From SAR86 cluster bacterium (GTDB lineage Bacteria > Pseudomonadota > Gammaproteobacteria > Magnimaribacterales > D2472), in contig QOPC01000007.1 of the NCBI GenBank assembly GCA_003331545.1, positions 1 through 32,367 on the forward strand: 32,367 nucleotides of DNA, in the 5' to 3' direction. The position numbers were made by a program, and so were the translations under genes. The notes under the pieces were generated by a model. That model worked only from the letters and a program-made list of their open reading frames with translations, did no database searches and had not been told where the DNA came from. Position 1 is the first letter of the stretch. Each line of letters begins with the position of its first letter. This document shows, in pieces, positions 7,875 to 16,313 of the stretch.

Positions 7875-8978
7875 CTACTCCCCCACTTTTCTAATGATAG
7901 ACGATGAAATATCGTCTCTAAATATATCCTCACCAAAACCAGTAAATCTATTTTTAATATGCTCAGGTATCGAAACTGAGTCTAAGCCTATAAAATTCTT
8001 TTTAATCTTGCGTCCAAAAACTAAGAAATTAATGTTATGACTGTTAAATAAATCGAGTTCATCAAGCATGTCTTTTCTATTCAAATAAAACTTCTCATCT
8101 AACATTCTTGTTAATGTATCTGCCCCAATAATAAAAACTGAATTAGGAAATAATTGAGCCTTATCGGTAAATTTACCAGCCTTAGTTAAGACCCATTCAT
8201 AGGTTTGACTGAATTGTAATAATGTTCTCTTGATCTCATGATACGAAAGAGGGGGCTTATCAGCATTTTGAATACAAATTTCATATGCAGGACTCAATCC
8301 GGTTCTTTTTTCTGCAAGTGCACTCATTTCGCTATGGCCAGAATGAAATGGATTAAATGAGCCAGGAAAGATTAATTCCGGTGTTCGATTTGATGATGAA
8401 ATAAAATCAATTTTATTATTTACTAATTTGATCCAAGACTTTTCTGCTTGAGTTTTCTCAATGATAAGGTTTGGTGACTTTTCTGGAAATTTGCTGACAT
8501 CGCAAGCTTCAGACAAAGCATAAATTATATGTTGAGTGACAATTTCTTCTTCCTCGTCTCTTGAAAGCTCGCCTTTTATAAAAGAATAAGAAAAGCTTAA
8601 AGAATACTTATGTGTTTGGATGGCTATAAAAAATTTATGATCACCTTTTTTTGAATAATTAGTAGCTAATGATGCTGTTACAGCAATACCTAATAATTTT
8701 TTTGGATGAGTCTTTGGATCTATTTTTTTTGCTGCACTATAGGCTTTTGCTGCCATGCTAAGGGTGGTATCTAGACTGCAATAATGATCCGGTTGCCTTA
8801 AAAGATAATGATCTAAAGATTCTTTTGCATATGGAACATATGCCTCTAAAACAGAGTTGCTAGCACCAGGCACTTTTAAAATTTCTGAAATTGCATTAGT
8901 TCCGCCTCCGCTAGAAACAATGACAAAACGATAAGACGAATTATGAATTTTTTTAATAGTTTCTAAATATTGAGACAT
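7875..8978 (-). CDS. CinA-C-like / nucleotidylyltransferase fusion protein
   Basis: A 367-aa two-domain protein. Residues about 15-175 resemble the CinA C-terminal (PncC, nicotinamide-nucleotide amidase) fold: SSGGGTNAISE, VPGASN, then VTASLATN. Residues about 200-367 are a cytidylyltransferase-like nucleotidylyltransferase with FPGSFNPFHSGH (204-215, carrying the HxGH motif) and a C-terminal ISSSIIRK (the ISSTxxR motif of NadD/NMNAT enzymes). In between are NADKPPLS and VFIIGADT, typical of NMNAT-like proteins. The same architecture and several motifs match, from memory, a plant nucleotidylyltransferase-superfamily protein. A role in NAD or nicotinamide-nucleotide salvage or repair is a reasonable inference but unproven. 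It has no Shine-Dalgarno; TTATAT lies 5 nt before the ATG. It is divergent from the monooxygenase gene with a 50-bp gap. Confidence 0.75.
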   Translation of the reverse strand: MSQYLETIKKIHNSSYRFVIVSSGGGTNAISEILKVPGASNSVLEAYVPYAKESLDHYLLRQPDHYCSLDTTLSMAAKAYSAAKKIDPKTHPKKLLGIAVTASLATNYSKKGDHKFFIAIQTHKYSLSFSYSFIKGELSRDEEEEIVTQHIIYALSEACDVSKFPEKSPNLIIEKTQAEKSWIKLVNNKIDFISSSNRTPELIFPGSFNPFHSGHSEMSALAEKRTGLSPAYEICIQNADKPPLSYHEIKRTLLQFSQTYEWVLTKAGKFTDKAQLFPNSVFIIGADTLTRMLDEKFYLNRKDMLDELDLFNSHNINFLVFGRKIKKNFIGLDSVSIPEHIKNRFTGFGEDIFRDDISSSIIRKVGE

Positions 8979-9016
8979 TTTTTATATAAGGCTTTAGATC
9001 GCAATGTTATTGAGTG

Positions 9017-9022
9017 CATAAT
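9017..9022 (+). promoter_or_regulatory. -10 box (CATAAT) placed for a leaderless monooxygenase mRNA
   Basis: CATAAT ends 6 nt before the ATG at 9029, so the transcript should begin at or within a base of the start codon. A partial -35, TTTAGA (8993-8998), lies 18 bp upstream. No Shine-Dalgarno is present. Confidence 0.4.
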
Positions 9023-9028
9023 TAAAGT

Positions 9029-10912
9029 ATGGTGAATGTTAACAAACAAACTCTTATAAATGCACTCGATTCAGCAAGTTTTCCAGTCATTGCTGCATTG
9101 ATGGTTCATTTTACAGGAGACATATCTGTACTAGATAAACTGCCTAGGCCAAAGCAATCAATGTTGGGTGAAATACAAGGTTTTTTAACAGCTGAAGAAA
9201 AAAACGTTATTAAAAAATTTGCATCTGATGAAATTACAAATTTTTATAACAAGCCTGATCAAAAGTCTATATATATTCCTTCAGATGAAGAGTTGCATAA
9301 GATGATGAATTATATTGTTGGAGAGAATATTTCTTCAGCATATGTTTCCATGATGCTGAAGGATATCAATATCAATAATGAAATTAAGCCAAATGTAAAA
9401 TCTAATCTTGATAATATTTCTGACTTTGAAGTATTAATTATTGGTGGCGGTATGTCAGGAATATTGGCAGCAATCAAATTAGCAGATATGGGTCTTAAAT
9501 TTAAGATTTATGAAAAAAATAATAGTCCAGGAGGGACTTGGTATGCAAATAAATATCCTGGCTCCCGGGTGGATATAGCAAATCACTTTTATTCATACTC
9601 TTTCGAAGAAAATCATTTATGGTCAGAACATTTTTCTCAGCAACCAGAATTATTAGATTATTTTAATAAATGCTTCGTAAAATATGATATTGAAAAACAT
9701 ACACGCTTTGAAACCGAGGTTATTAAACTGAATTTTGATGAGTATGATCAATCTTGGTCTGTTGAATCAATCCAAGAAGCTCAAACAATCAGTGAAAAAG
9801 TAAACATAGTTATTTCTTGTGTTGGTCAACTCAATCAACCAAAATTTCCCAAGATCTCTGGAATTGAAAGCTTTCAAGGAAATATGTTTCACTCTTCAGG
9901 ATGGCCGAAGGAAGATGTGATCAGCGGCAAAAAGGTTGCAGTGGTTGGAAGTGGCGCCAGCGCCTTTCAAATTGTTCCAAGTATAGCCAATAGATGCAAG
10001 GAATTAACAATATTTCAGCGGTCTCCGCCATGGATGTTTCCAAACCCCAAATATCATGAAAAAGTTGACGCAGGAAAGAAATGGCTTTTATCTAATCTTC
10101 CATATTACTCAAGGTGGTATCGATTCTTGCTTTTTTATCCTGGATCAGATCAATTGCTTGATTCATTATTTATTGATCCTGAATGGATTAAGCGAGATGA
10201 TTCTATTAATCAAGAAAATGATGCAATGCGAGAGCTATTTACTCAAGCTATGTTGGCACAAATTTCAGATCCCTCATTAATTAAAAAAGTTATTCCCGAA
10301 TACCCACCATTTGGAAAACGGATGCTGCAAGACAATGGTGCCTGGCTCAAGTCGCTGCATCTTAAAAATGTTTCGCTTATAACCGAAGGTATAAATTCCA
10401 TGAGTAACAAGGGCATAAAAGCTTCTGACCAAGAGCATGAATTTGATACGATTATTTTTGCAACTGGTTTTAAAGCTCAAGAATTTTTTCACTCAATTGA
10501 GATTGATGGTGGATCGGGTAACTTTAAAGATATTCATCAAGATTCACCTAAGTCTTATTTGGGAATAACATTCTCTACAATGCCTAACTTTTTTGCTATG
10601 TATGGTCCTGGAACAAATTTAGCTCATGCTGGAAGTATAATTTTTAACTCAGAATGTCAAATTCATTACATTTGTTCTGCAATTGAATTCATGATCAATA
10701 GAAGTTTAAAGATGATGACAGTTAAGGCAGATGTTGAGCAAGAATATCAGAATCGATTTGATGAAAGACATAAGAGAATGGTGTGGCAGCATCATAACGT
10801 ATCTAGTTGGTATCAAAATTCTGATGGCAAAGTTGTTACTACCTCTCCATGGAAGTTGTTAGAATATTGGAATTGGACTAATAATTTTAACGAAGAAGAT
10901 TATGACTTTTAA
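9029..10912 (+). CDS. Type I Baeyer-Villiger monooxygenase (HAPMO-like, long N-terminus)
   Basis: A 627-aa flavoprotein that should use NADPH, FAD and O2 to convert a ketone to an ester or lactone. The FAD Rossmann motif is IGGGMSG (138-144), followed by GGTWYANKYPGSRVD (168-182). The Baeyer-Villiger fingerprint FxGxxxHxxxW is complete at F282-W292. The NADPH Rossmann motif VVGSGASA follows at about 304-311. About 130 residues precede the first Rossmann fold. That extension is absent from cyclohexanone monooxygenase but present in 4-hydroxyacetophenone monooxygenase (about 640 aa), which this resembles in length and layout. The natural ketone cannot be read from sequence. The gene overlaps the downstream hydrolase by 11 nt, which fits ester formation followed by hydrolysis. 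Confidence 0.88.
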   Translation: MVNVNKQTLINALDSASFPVIAALMVHFTGDISVLDKLPRPKQSMLGEIQGFLTAEEKNVIKKFASDEITNFYNKPDQKSIYIPSDEELHKMMNYIVGENISSAYVSMMLKDININNEIKPNVKSNLDNISDFEVLIIGGGMSGILAAIKLADMGLKFKIYEKNNSPGGTWYANKYPGSRVDIANHFYSYSFEENHLWSEHFSQQPELLDYFNKCFVKYDIEKHTRFETEVIKLNFDEYDQSWSVESIQEAQTISEKVNIVISCVGQLNQPKFPKISGIESFQGNMFHSSGWPKEDVISGKKVAVVGSGASAFQIVPSIANRCKELTIFQRSPPWMFPNPKYHEKVDAGKKWLLSNLPYYSRWYRFLLFYPGSDQLLDSLFIDPEWIKRDDSINQENDAMRELFTQAMLAQISDPSLIKKVIPEYPPFGKRMLQDNGAWLKSLHLKNVSLITEGINSMSNKGIKASDQEHEFDTIIFATGFKAQEFFHSIEIDGGSGNFKDIHQDSPKSYLGITFSTMPNFFAMYGPGTNLAHAGSIIFNSECQIHYICSAIEFMINRSLKMMTVKADVEQEYQNRFDERHKRMVWQHHNVSSWYQNSDGKVVTTSPWKLLEYWNWTNNFNEEDYDF

Positions 10913-11747
10913 ATTTTTTCTTTTTTTTATATCTCTCATTTGCTTTGAGTTAACTGGTCGAGAAATTAAAGAAGTAACTTTTTCTTATTGGAATAAGCCT
11001 GATATAGATATATTTTATTCAGTCCCTGAAACTGTCAATGCTAATACAAAGATACTTTTTTTGCTTCATGGCGGCTCCCGAACAGCTGAAAAATATATTA
11101 ATGATTGGCTTCCAATTGCAAATGACAGAAATGTAGTTTTAATTGCTCCTAGGTTTTCTGCAGAACTTTTTCCAGAATATGCATACCTGATGATGAGTAC
11201 AAAAAATGGAAAGTTATTAAAAGATCAGTCGAAGTATCTTAATAATTCTCTAGGACTGCTTTTTGACTTCTTTAGATTTAAATTAAAACTTTCAACCTCA
11301 ACATACAGACTGTATGGCCATTCAGGTGGATCCCATTTTATACAACGCTATCTATTATTAAGTCAGGAAACTAATATAGAAAAAGCAGCTATGGCAAATG
11401 CTGGCTTTTATACTTTTGTTGATGATCAAATATCTTATCCTTTTGGAATTAAGAACATGAATGTTTCAAATGAAAGAATTGAGTGGTTTCTGCGACTTAA
11501 AGGAGGCGTCTTTTTAGGTGATGCTGATAATGACCCTAAACATCAGTCTTTGCCTACAATGCGAAAAGCAAAAAAACAAGGAAAGCATAGGCTTGAAAGA
11601 GGGACGAATTTCTTCAATCATCTAATTAAATTAGGCGTCGTTTCAAATTTACCATTTAGATGGAGATACCAAATAGTTGATGGGGTGGGTCACGAAAATG
11701 CTGGGATGAGCTTAGCTGTATCTGAGTTTCTGCTTGAGGATCTTTAA
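10902..11747 (+). CDS. Exported alpha/beta hydrolase (esterase)
   Basis: A 281-aa alpha/beta hydrolase with an N-terminal signal-peptide-like segment (residues 1-19). The oxyanion-hole HGG is at 56-58 and the nucleophile elbow GHSGGS carries S141. An Asp in GDADND (about 209) and the His in VGHENAG (about 266) complete a plausible catalytic triad. It resembles polyhydroxybutyrate-depolymerase-like or feruloyl-esterase-like hydrolases more than lipases. The overlap with the monooxygenase gene implies co-expression, so it may hydrolyse the ester made there. The signal sequence would put it in a different compartment from the flavoprotein, which is a caution. Its TAA shares bases with the stop of the opposing photolyase gene. 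Confidence 0.8.
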   Translation: MTFKFFLFFISLICFELTGREIKEVTFSYWNKPDIDIFYSVPETVNANTKILFLLHGGSRTAEKYINDWLPIANDRNVVLIAPRFSAELFPEYAYLMMSTKNGKLLKDQSKYLNNSLGLLFDFFRFKLKLSTSTYRLYGHSGGSHFIQRYLLLSQETNIEKAAMANAGFYTFVDDQISYPFGIKNMNVSNERIEWFLRLKGGVFLGDADNDPKHQSLPTMRKAKKQGKHRLERGTNFFNHLIKLGVVSNLPFRWRYQIVDGVGHENAGMSLAVSEFLLEDL

Positions 11748-13243
11748 GCAGTATTATTTCCAATAAATTCCTCTGCAGCTGCAAAGATTTTTATTTTTCT
11801 GTCTTCGTTCATTTTATCTAGCGATTTAGGCATTAAAGCTAATCTAGGATTTGTCGCAAAGAAATCTCTATTTTGTTCTATAAACTTCCAATAGAGTCCG
11901 TCAACAGCATCACACCAATCTCCTTTTTTGTAATTTGACATTCTAAGCATGTAACTTGATCCACAAATGTATGGTTTAGTAGAAAATATTCCTCCATCTG
12001 CATAGGTGCCCATTCCAAATACATTTGGCACCATTACCCAGTCTGCAGAGTCTACGTACATCTCCATAAACCACCTATAAATCTCTGCTGGCTTAATATT
12101 TGAAAGGTTCATTAAATTAGAAATAATCATTAGTCTATTGATGTGATGAGTGTAACCAGTTTCTACTGACTCTATAATTGCGTCATCAAGGGGAGGTATT
12201 CCTGTCTCTCCTGAATACCAATTTTTATGAAGACTCTTATTGTGTGACCAAAAATTCATTTCTTTATATTGAGGCATATTTTCCCAATAAACACCTCTTA
12301 TAAATTCCCGCCATCCTAAAATTTGTCTTACAAATCCCTCCAGAGCATTAATAGGAATTTCATTTTCTATTTTTTTGAAGCAACTTATCGCATCTACAAT
12401 GCACTCCATAGGATCCAACAAACCTGAATTAATGTATGGAGATAAAAGTGAATGAAATAGCGTTGAGTTATTTTTATCAATAGCATCTTGAAAGTCACCA
12501 AATGTTTTAAAGTAGTTTTTTAAAAAATTTTTGAGCTGTTTTCTAGCCGCATCATGTGTCACGGCCCAATTGAAATTCTCCAAATTACCTATTGATGCAG
12601 GGAAACAATTCTCTACATCAACCATGGTAGAAATTGTAATATCATCAGATTTTAGTTTAGCTCTGTTTGTAGGAGCTTCTTTTAATTTAGAGATACTTTT
12701 TTGATTATCTTTATCAAAATTCCATTTTCCACCCAATGGTTTATTGTCTTCCATTAAGAGGTTATATTTTTTTCTTAACCAGCGATAATAGTATTCCTGC
12801 ACAAGAGATTTTTTATCTTTGGCCCACTCTGAAAAATCTTCGATCGAATCAATAAACTTAGTATCAGGATGAATAATAAGCTCAATATTATTTTTAGAAG
12901 CAAAGAACATTAATTGAGTTAAGACTCCATGATCGCTTGGTTGAGTAACATGCAAGGCATCAAATTGATTTTTTTTATGCAACATTTCAAGCTCATGCAT
13001 TAAATCAGTTTTTCGGTCTTTGGTAATTTTGACATGGATGATGTTCTGAAAATCTTTCTTCAACTGAACTTTCCAATGCCTTAAAGCCGATAAAAGTAAT
13101 ACTAGCTTATGTTTATGATGACCTATTTGATAAAAAGTATCGCAAGGCTCATATAGAAGTAATGGATCTGTTTTATCAATGCTTGTTAAAACTTTATTGT
13201 TTGATGCTAGATCATCTGGAAAAATTAAACCGATCTGCTTCAT
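11744..13243 (-). CDS. Cryptochrome/photolyase of the FeS-type (PhrB/CryPro-like) group
   Basis: A 499-aa protein of the deoxyribodipyrimidine photolyase-related (DPRP) family, which includes bacterial (6-4) photolyases and CryB. The alpha/beta N-terminal domain (about 1-130) is followed by a helical FAD-binding domain with GYTHHINRLM (363-372), WVMVPNVFGMGTYADGG (402-418) and MSNYKKGDWC (435-444). Classical members hold a 4Fe-4S cluster with four cysteines, three of them near this last segment. Here only C444 and possibly C281 align, and the CxxC pair is replaced by YKK. It overlaps the PhoD-like gene by 4 nt (ATGA), so the two form an operon. Light-driven DNA repair is the expected role; a photoreceptor role is possible. 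Confidence 0.8.
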   Translation of the reverse strand: MKQIGLIFPDDLASNNKVLTSIDKTDPLLLYEPCDTFYQIGHHKHKLVLLLSALRHWKVQLKKDFQNIIHVKITKDRKTDLMHELEMLHKKNQFDALHVTQPSDHGVLTQLMFFASKNNIELIIHPDTKFIDSIEDFSEWAKDKKSLVQEYYYRWLRKKYNLLMEDNKPLGGKWNFDKDNQKSISKLKEAPTNRAKLKSDDITISTMVDVENCFPASIGNLENFNWAVTHDAARKQLKNFLKNYFKTFGDFQDAIDKNNSTLFHSLLSPYINSGLLDPMECIVDAISCFKKIENEIPINALEGFVRQILGWREFIRGVYWENMPQYKEMNFWSHNKSLHKNWYSGETGIPPLDDAIIESVETGYTHHINRLMIISNLMNLSNIKPAEIYRWFMEMYVDSADWVMVPNVFGMGTYADGGIFSTKPYICGSSYMLRMSNYKKGDWCDAVDGLYWKFIEQNRDFFATNPRLALMPKSLDKMNEDRKIKIFAAAEEFIGNNTA

Positions 13244-14244
13244 GCTTCAGTTTTCTCCAAAGGCAACTCTATGGTATGTGAATTTAGAACCAATCCATTT
13301 AGATTATGAATGGACACTGTAATTTTACTTTTTTTTGGTTCTATATCAAGGATTCCATAATTTGTCTCAGGAAATGTGCTGCCAATCAACAACTGATCAC
13401 TTTCTGAATTTTTGGAACCAGGTTTGTTAAGTGACGAAGCGGTAATTTCAACAAAGTCATCATTTTTGTAAATGCCCGCTCTATGTCTATCACCAGAAAC
13501 AACAACAATAGATTTATCATTTGATGCAAGAGAAATTAAATTAAGCAATCTCTTTCTTTCTAATGGAAAATTTGCCCATTTTTCATATGGATGATCCGTT
13601 GCAAGAACCTGAATCGAAGAGAGAATAATAATGATTGACGAATTTGTTTGATTCATTGATCGCTCTAACCATTTCCATTGTTCTTGACCAAGAATGGTTG
13701 CTTTGGGCAGCATGTTTGGCTTGTATGCATTTTTCTTGCCTATCAATTTAGATCTAAAGTATCTCGTATCTAGGCCAATGATCTCAACTCCAGTACCATC
13801 AATATTTTTTGATTTCTTAAAGTATGTGCCTTCTCTGATGCTCCTTGGATCTGAGGGAGAGATGTTCCAAAATTTCAAAAACATCTTCTGAGCTTCTTTC
13901 TTTAATTTGTAATCTTTGCCACCATCATTTATTCCATAATCATGATCATCCCATATTGCTTGTATCTCTTTTTCATTATTCATGAGCCAATTTGGTAATT
14001 TAGTTTTTTGAACTTGATAGGCTTTCTTCATTTTAGAAAGGGTACCGCTTGGTTGATCCCCATAAACGTTATCACCCAGGAAAATAAATCCATCGATGTT
14101 CTCTTTTTTAATGGATGACCATATGGGCTGCTTATAATCTTGATCAAGGCAAGACCCAAGGGCATATTTATAAGCAAAAATATTCACAGGCATTATCAAA
14201 GTAGATGAGATAATTGTAATTAGTATCCAGGAATATGTTTTCAT
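13240..14244 (-). CDS. PhoD-like metallophosphatase (alkaline phosphatase D family)
   Basis: A 334-aa exported protein. The signal peptide covers residues 1-24 (ending NIFA). Metal ligands of the PhoD family are visible: GSC with C32, FLGDN with D58, WDDHDYG (98-104) and SGDRHR (about 253-258). The family hydrolyses phosphodiesters and phosphomonoesters with Fe3+/Ca2+, usually in the periplasm. At 334 residues it is shorter than B. subtilis PhoD and closer to the compact single-domain variants common in marine bacteria. It is the first gene of a two-gene operon with the photolyase. GATAAT (plus-strand positions 14251-14256) lies exactly 6 nt upstream of the ATG with no Shine-Dalgarno, so it is probably leaderless. 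Confidence 0.85.
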   Translation of the reverse strand: MKTYSWILITIISSTLIMPVNIFAYKYALGSCLDQDYKQPIWSSIKKENIDGFIFLGDNVYGDQPSGTLSKMKKAYQVQKTKLPNWLMNNEKEIQAIWDDHDYGINDGGKDYKLKKEAQKMFLKFWNISPSDPRSIREGTYFKKSKNIDGTGVEIIGLDTRYFRSKLIGKKNAYKPNMLPKATILGQEQWKWLERSMNQTNSSIIIILSSIQVLATDHPYEKWANFPLERKRLLNLISLASNDKSIVVVSGDRHRAGIYKNDDFVEITASSLNKPGSKNSESDQLLIGSTFPETNYGILDIEPKKSKITVSIHNLNGLVLNSHTIELPLEKTEA

Positions 14245-14283
14245 AATATTATTATCTCATTGTTTATTTATTTTTGATCTAAC

Positions 14284-15018
14284 TTGAAAGTTATAACTCC
14301 TTTAATCTGTATTATTTTACTTTTTAGCTGCGGTAACAATTCAAACAAAAATGATTTAGGCCTAAGTAGTTTTATTAAACCTATGTATTCATATCAAGAG
14401 TCCTCTCTGAATTGCAACCTTGCTGATAATGAAACTCTTAATTCTATAGAAAGATTTATTCCTCAATTTGTTGACAGTTTTTCTGATTCAGCAAAAGACA
14501 AAGAAGAATTATTTTTTTTATTTCCAGTCTCTCAGGATGGAAAAGACACTCAGGCGTTTAAAATTCTGTTTAAGCACCAAGATCAAACATCGATTGATAA
14601 TCTTATACTAAACCTTACTAAATTATCTTTTGATAAGATTGCAAATTGTGAAGATTCTAGAAATCAAAGAAGCTCTTTAAGACTAAATACCAATCCCATA
14701 AATGGATCTCCTGTAATTGCTGAAATACTGGAATGTAAATATTTGGATGGATTTAATTACGCAACGATGAAGCTGATTTTGGAACAATTCACTGATGCTT
14801 TAATAAAAAATAATTTTCCTATAGATATTTTTTACTCAGAGAATAATGATTCAAGTGATAGCTTTCAATGGACTAATATTTTTTTATCAATTGATTCTAG
14901 AAGAGCTTTCGTAGAGTCTTGGCAACAACTTGAGATCAGCAAAGAGATTCAGTCATTGCTATTGGAGCAGTCCATATGTGAATCATCAAACACTTTTCGT
15001 CAATACAAAGTTTTATAA
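14284..15018 (+). CDS. Lipoprotein of unknown function, duplicated-domain family
   Basis: A 244-aa protein starting with TTG. An in-frame TGA lies three codons upstream and the next ATG comes after the signal sequence, so TTG is the only start that gives the export signal. The lipobox LLFSC puts the lipidated Cys at 16. Residue +2 is Gly, which favours the outer membrane. The mature part seems to contain two related units (about 42-125 and 147-236), each opening with a Cys and ending near Cys. The second unit aligns loosely with the second unit of the secreted protein at 15499-16245 (CKxxxG, a W plus hydrophobic core, then xSxC). It is divergent from the PhoD-like gene, with only 39 bp between them. 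No function is recognised. Confidence 0.75.
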   Translation: MKVITPLICIILLFSCGNNSNKNDLGLSSFIKPMYSYQESSLNCNLADNETLNSIERFIPQFVDSFSDSAKDKEELFFLFPVSQDGKDTQAFKILFKHQDQTSIDNLILNLTKLSFDKIANCEDSRNQRSSLRLNTNPINGSPVIAEILECKYLDGFNYATMKLILEQFTDALIKNNFPIDIFYSENNDSSDSFQWTNIFLSIDSRRAFVESWQQLEISKEIQSLLLEQSICESSNTFRQYKVL

Positions 15019-15019
15019 A

Positions 15020-15214
15020 CTAGAAGTGTGCTATCTCATCAGCAACTTTTTTAATACCGTTGCTTACATTATCTATAAAAACAAAAGGGAAGAGCCCATG
15101 AATTATTCCTATGATTCCCAAAGCTATTAAGACAACAGAAATCTTGATGACTCTTATGCCATGGCTAAAGTATGTAATATTTGTTTTTTTTAGATGATGG
15201 ATATCAAATAACAT
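15020..15214 (-). CDS. DUF6356 family small membrane protein
   Basis: A 64-aa protein with one membrane segment (about 26-50). The IHGLFPFVF motif followed by a short amphipathic tail matches my recollection of DUF6356, a small bacterial family without known function. The family pattern is a conserved His and a PF pair at the membrane end. TAATAT lies 5 nt before the ATG (minus strand) and there is no Shine-Dalgarno, the same arrangement as in other probable leaderless genes here. It converges on the lipoprotein gene with a single base between stops. Confidence 0.65.
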   Translation of the reverse strand: MLFDIHHLKKTNITYFSHGIRVIKISVVLIALGIIGIIHGLFPFVFIDNVSNGIKKVADEIAHF

Positions 15215-15303
15215 AATTTATATTAAACCAATTATATATAAAGTGTATAAATAATTAATTTAGATATAAAAAATATGAATATTTAAAAGAGCATTTAATT
15301 GTC

Positions 15304-15332
15304 TTAAGATTAATACAAAGATAGTGTAATAT
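15304..15332 (+). promoter_or_regulatory. Promoter of tRNA-Gly
   Basis: TTAAGA (15304-15309), a 17-bp spacer and TAATAT (15327-15332) precede the tRNA, whose mature 5' end is at 15349. Matches are partial, so this is a placement from spacing rather than a strong motif. Confidence 0.35.
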
Positions 15333-15348
15333 ACGAGGTCTTCAAAAA

Positions 15349-15423
15349 GCGGCATTAGTATAATGGCTAGTATATCTGCCTTCCAAGCAGATGGTCCGAG
15401 TTCGAATCTCGGATGCCGCACCA
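15349..15423 (+). tRNA. tRNA-Gly (anticodon TCC)
   Basis: The cloverleaf is complete. The acceptor GCGGCAT (15349-15355) pairs with ATGCCGC (15413-15419). The anticodon stem CTGC..GCAG encloses CTTCCAA, giving anticodon TCC, and the T loop is TTCGAAT. The discriminator is A and CCA is encoded (15421-15423). It reads GGA and probably GGG codons. Confidence 0.97.
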
Positions 15424-15498
15424 TTTCAAATTATTTAATATATTTAATCGATATCCATGTTAATGTTTAACTAATATACATATCAATTAGGAGAGAAT

Positions 15499-16245
15499 AT
15501 GAAAAATATAACTTATCTTCTGGTATTTAGCTTAATTTCATTTCCAGCTGTTGTTTCTGCACAGGATGAATTTAAATATGAACCAGTTGCAAATAAGGCT
15601 GAATATTATGTAGATAAATTAAAGCCTGGCAAAGATTTTGAGGACTTGCTTAAATGGGGAGAGCAATTAGTTAAGTGGACTAGCGATCACTCTATTTATG
15701 ATAATTGGCAACCAGTTATTTTTATGCCTTATTTCAATTCTAATTCACAGTCGCATGACAGTGTGTTTTTAGGTTTATGGCCTAATGCTTCTGAGCAATA
15801 TATTGGGCTTGATTACTGGGTAAAAAATGGTACTGCTTTGCTTGCAAAGGCTCCAACTATTCCTGTAAGAGCAATAGATACTTGGCAATGGCCTATATCA
15901 TCTCCTGAAGGTGAGCCAAATGTAGGAGCTGTAAGATTTGCTGATTGTAAGATGAAGGAGGGCATAACAGCTCGTCAACTATTTGATGCCTATAAAGATT
16001 TTGCAATTGCTGCTAGATCTACCGGAGATAATCTAGGTCGCAAAATGATCTTCCCAGCGTCAGGCGCTGTTGAAGGTGATTATGACTATGTATACTCTCT
16101 GTATGCTCAAAATGTAGCTGCTTTAGGAGCTGCATCAGATAATTATTGGGCTAATATTAATGGGTCTGAGGAAGACAAAGCATTAGGCGCATTAATTGAT
16201 TCTTGCTCAAACAACAGAACTTATATAACTCATCAATTAAAATAA
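15499..16245 (+). CDS. Secreted protein of unknown function with internal duplication
   Basis: A 248-aa exported protein with a signal peptide (1-21, VVSAQ) and a good Shine-Dalgarno (AGGAGAG). I see two related halves, about residues 35-117 and 145-236. Each opens with a strand and a charged Lys-rich turn ending in Gly (LKPGKDFEDLL; CKMKEGITARQLF). A helix follows, then an IFMP/IFP strand, then a D-x-V/Y strand with W or Y and an ending helix. This layout resembles tandem ferredoxin-like dimeric alpha/beta-barrel (dabb/NIPSNAP-like) domains, but that is inference from pattern. It appears distantly related to the lipoprotein at 14284-15018. It is a single-gene unit bounded by tRNA-Gly and a strong terminator. 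Confidence 0.75.
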   Translation: MKNITYLLVFSLISFPAVVSAQDEFKYEPVANKAEYYVDKLKPGKDFEDLLKWGEQLVKWTSDHSIYDNWQPVIFMPYFNSNSQSHDSVFLGLWPNASEQYIGLDYWVKNGTALLAKAPTIPVRAIDTWQWPISSPEGEPNVGAVRFADCKMKEGITARQLFDAYKDFAIAARSTGDNLGRKMIFPASGAVEGDYDYVYSLYAQNVAALGAASDNYWANINGSEEDKALGALIDSCSNNRTYITHQLK

Positions 16246-16262
16246 ATTAAAATTTAGTTTTT

Positions 16263-16288
16263 AAAGAGGGCTTTTGCCCTCTTTTTTT
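16263..16288 (+). terminator. Rho-independent terminator after the secreted protein gene
   Basis: A perfect 9-bp stem AAAGAGGGC/GCCCTCTTT (16263-16271 with 16276-16284) with a TTTT loop leads into a T run. It is one of only two clear intrinsic terminators in the window. Confidence 0.9.
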
Positions 16289-16313
16289 AATTTTATTATT
16301 TAAAGACTGTTGC

